Part shown: in pieces, positions 63,640 through 64,000 of the stretch | Numbering within the stretch: position 1 is the stretch's first letter | Layout: each line of letters opens with the position of its first letter | Assembly (NCBI GenBank): GCA_934045075.1 | Contig: OW203736.1 | Span: 18,302,805 to 18,366,804 of the forward strand | DNA from: Yponomeuta sedellus | Taxonomy: Eukaryota > Arthropoda > Insecta > Lepidoptera > Yponomeutidae | Length of the DNA: 64,000 nucleotides | Direction: 5' to 3' | Made by a program: the position numbers and the translations under genes | Notes under the pieces: model-generated | The model's input: only the letters and a program-made list of their open reading frames with translations | Told to the model about the DNA's origin: nothing | The model's database searches: none

Positions 63640-64000
63640 GTTCTAGATCTGGAGGTAAAACGTCAGGATTTATTCACGCAGGGTCTGGTCTGTAGGACTT
63701 CACGACACGAAGTCCACATGTAGATTTCAATCACAGGTCTAATCGAAGTCCAATAGTATCGCTGAGGTCGACGGTTATCGCTCGTATTCAGGTATGTTCG
63801 CTCGAAGTTCACTCTTCGCTATTCCTAACGGAACTGACAGCGTGCCGCGGCGGCCGCTATTTATATCCGCCGGCTAGGGTTCTTGAACATTCCCGTACCT
63901 ACGTACCTACACTCAGTACACGCGGCAACGTCGCTCGAACAGTATCATGTCAAAGAGTTTTGAACCTTATGCCAGTGGACATACGAGTTACTTATTGCTA
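63640..64000 (-). other. LTR-like terminal region, cut by window edge
   Basis: On the minus strand it has a GGATATAAATAG TATA box (63858-63869) in GC-rich context. The upstream boundary, PBS and genes would lie outside the window or are absent. Call rests on promoter layout only. Confidence 0.5.

Overview
This window reads as a heterochromatin-like stretch of an insect genome, most likely from a moth or butterfly. The lepidopteran signs are retroelement tails: a '...TTTATTGCACA...' end with a TTA-repeat tail, and an 'AGGCCTATGCCCAGCAGTGGG' core. An R1-clade LINE, a CsRn1/Kabuki-type LTR element and several MADF-carrying PIF/Harbinger elements fit the same picture. I find no convincing single-copy host gene, bacterial gene, rRNA, tRNA or CRISPR array. 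Nearly all recognisable coding sequence belongs to transposable elements (TEs), many nested inside one another and most broken.

Layout. 1-2.0 kb: BEL/Pao gag fragment (minus). 2.7-3.6 kb: hairpin and a YqaJ nuclease pseudogene of an ISL2EU element. 4.36-6.2 kb: decayed Harbinger (MADF gene plus antisense transposase). 6.4-12.9 kb: a THAP/P-element-like transposon split by a complete Harbinger (7021-9721, TSD TAA) and a short TIR element (11115-11545), with a duplicated in-frame exon. 13.25-24.27 kb: start of a 412/mdg1-like LTR element whose gag is split by a 9.5 kb composite Ty3/gypsy provirus (14520-24037, TSD TGGG). That provirus holds an intact 1347-aa gag-pol, a partial LTR, an unexplained capsid-like ORF segment, and an inverted PPT-LTR-PBS block. 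25.2-30.0 kb: BEL/Pao element (minus). 31.2-34.2 kb: an unnamed transposon ORF split by a 1.9 kb insertion with CAATTG on both sides. 34.6-35.2 kb: a second P-like fragment and a strong hairpin. 35376-41107: a complete, young CsRn1/Kabuki-type LTR element (TSD GTTC). 41.2-42.5 kb: decayed RAG1/Transib-like transposase. 43.5-54.1 kb: R1-clade LINE split by a copia element (45538-49986, TSD AAAAG). 54.36-55.2 kb: a perfect 60-bp palindrome and diverged repeats. 55.8-60.5 kb: LINE tail, unknown ORF, MADF and Tc1 fragments, an ISL2EU element with convergent YqaJ and THAP-DDE genes, and a two-exon SAP gene. 60.9-63.4 kb: hAT fragment, a third interleaved Harbinger, and a fold-back mariner. The last 0.5 kb looks LTR-like.

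Three points stand out. (1) In Harbinger elements the MADF gene (+) and transposase gene (-) are interlocked, each with an exon inside the other's intron; this is complete in one element and partly visible in two more. (2) The composite provirus has acquired a non-retroelement ORF that looks like a captured gene. (3) Four insertions can be dated relative to their hosts because removing them together with one target-site copy restores a continuous reading frame. All identities come from reading motifs and translations by eye; no database search was possible.
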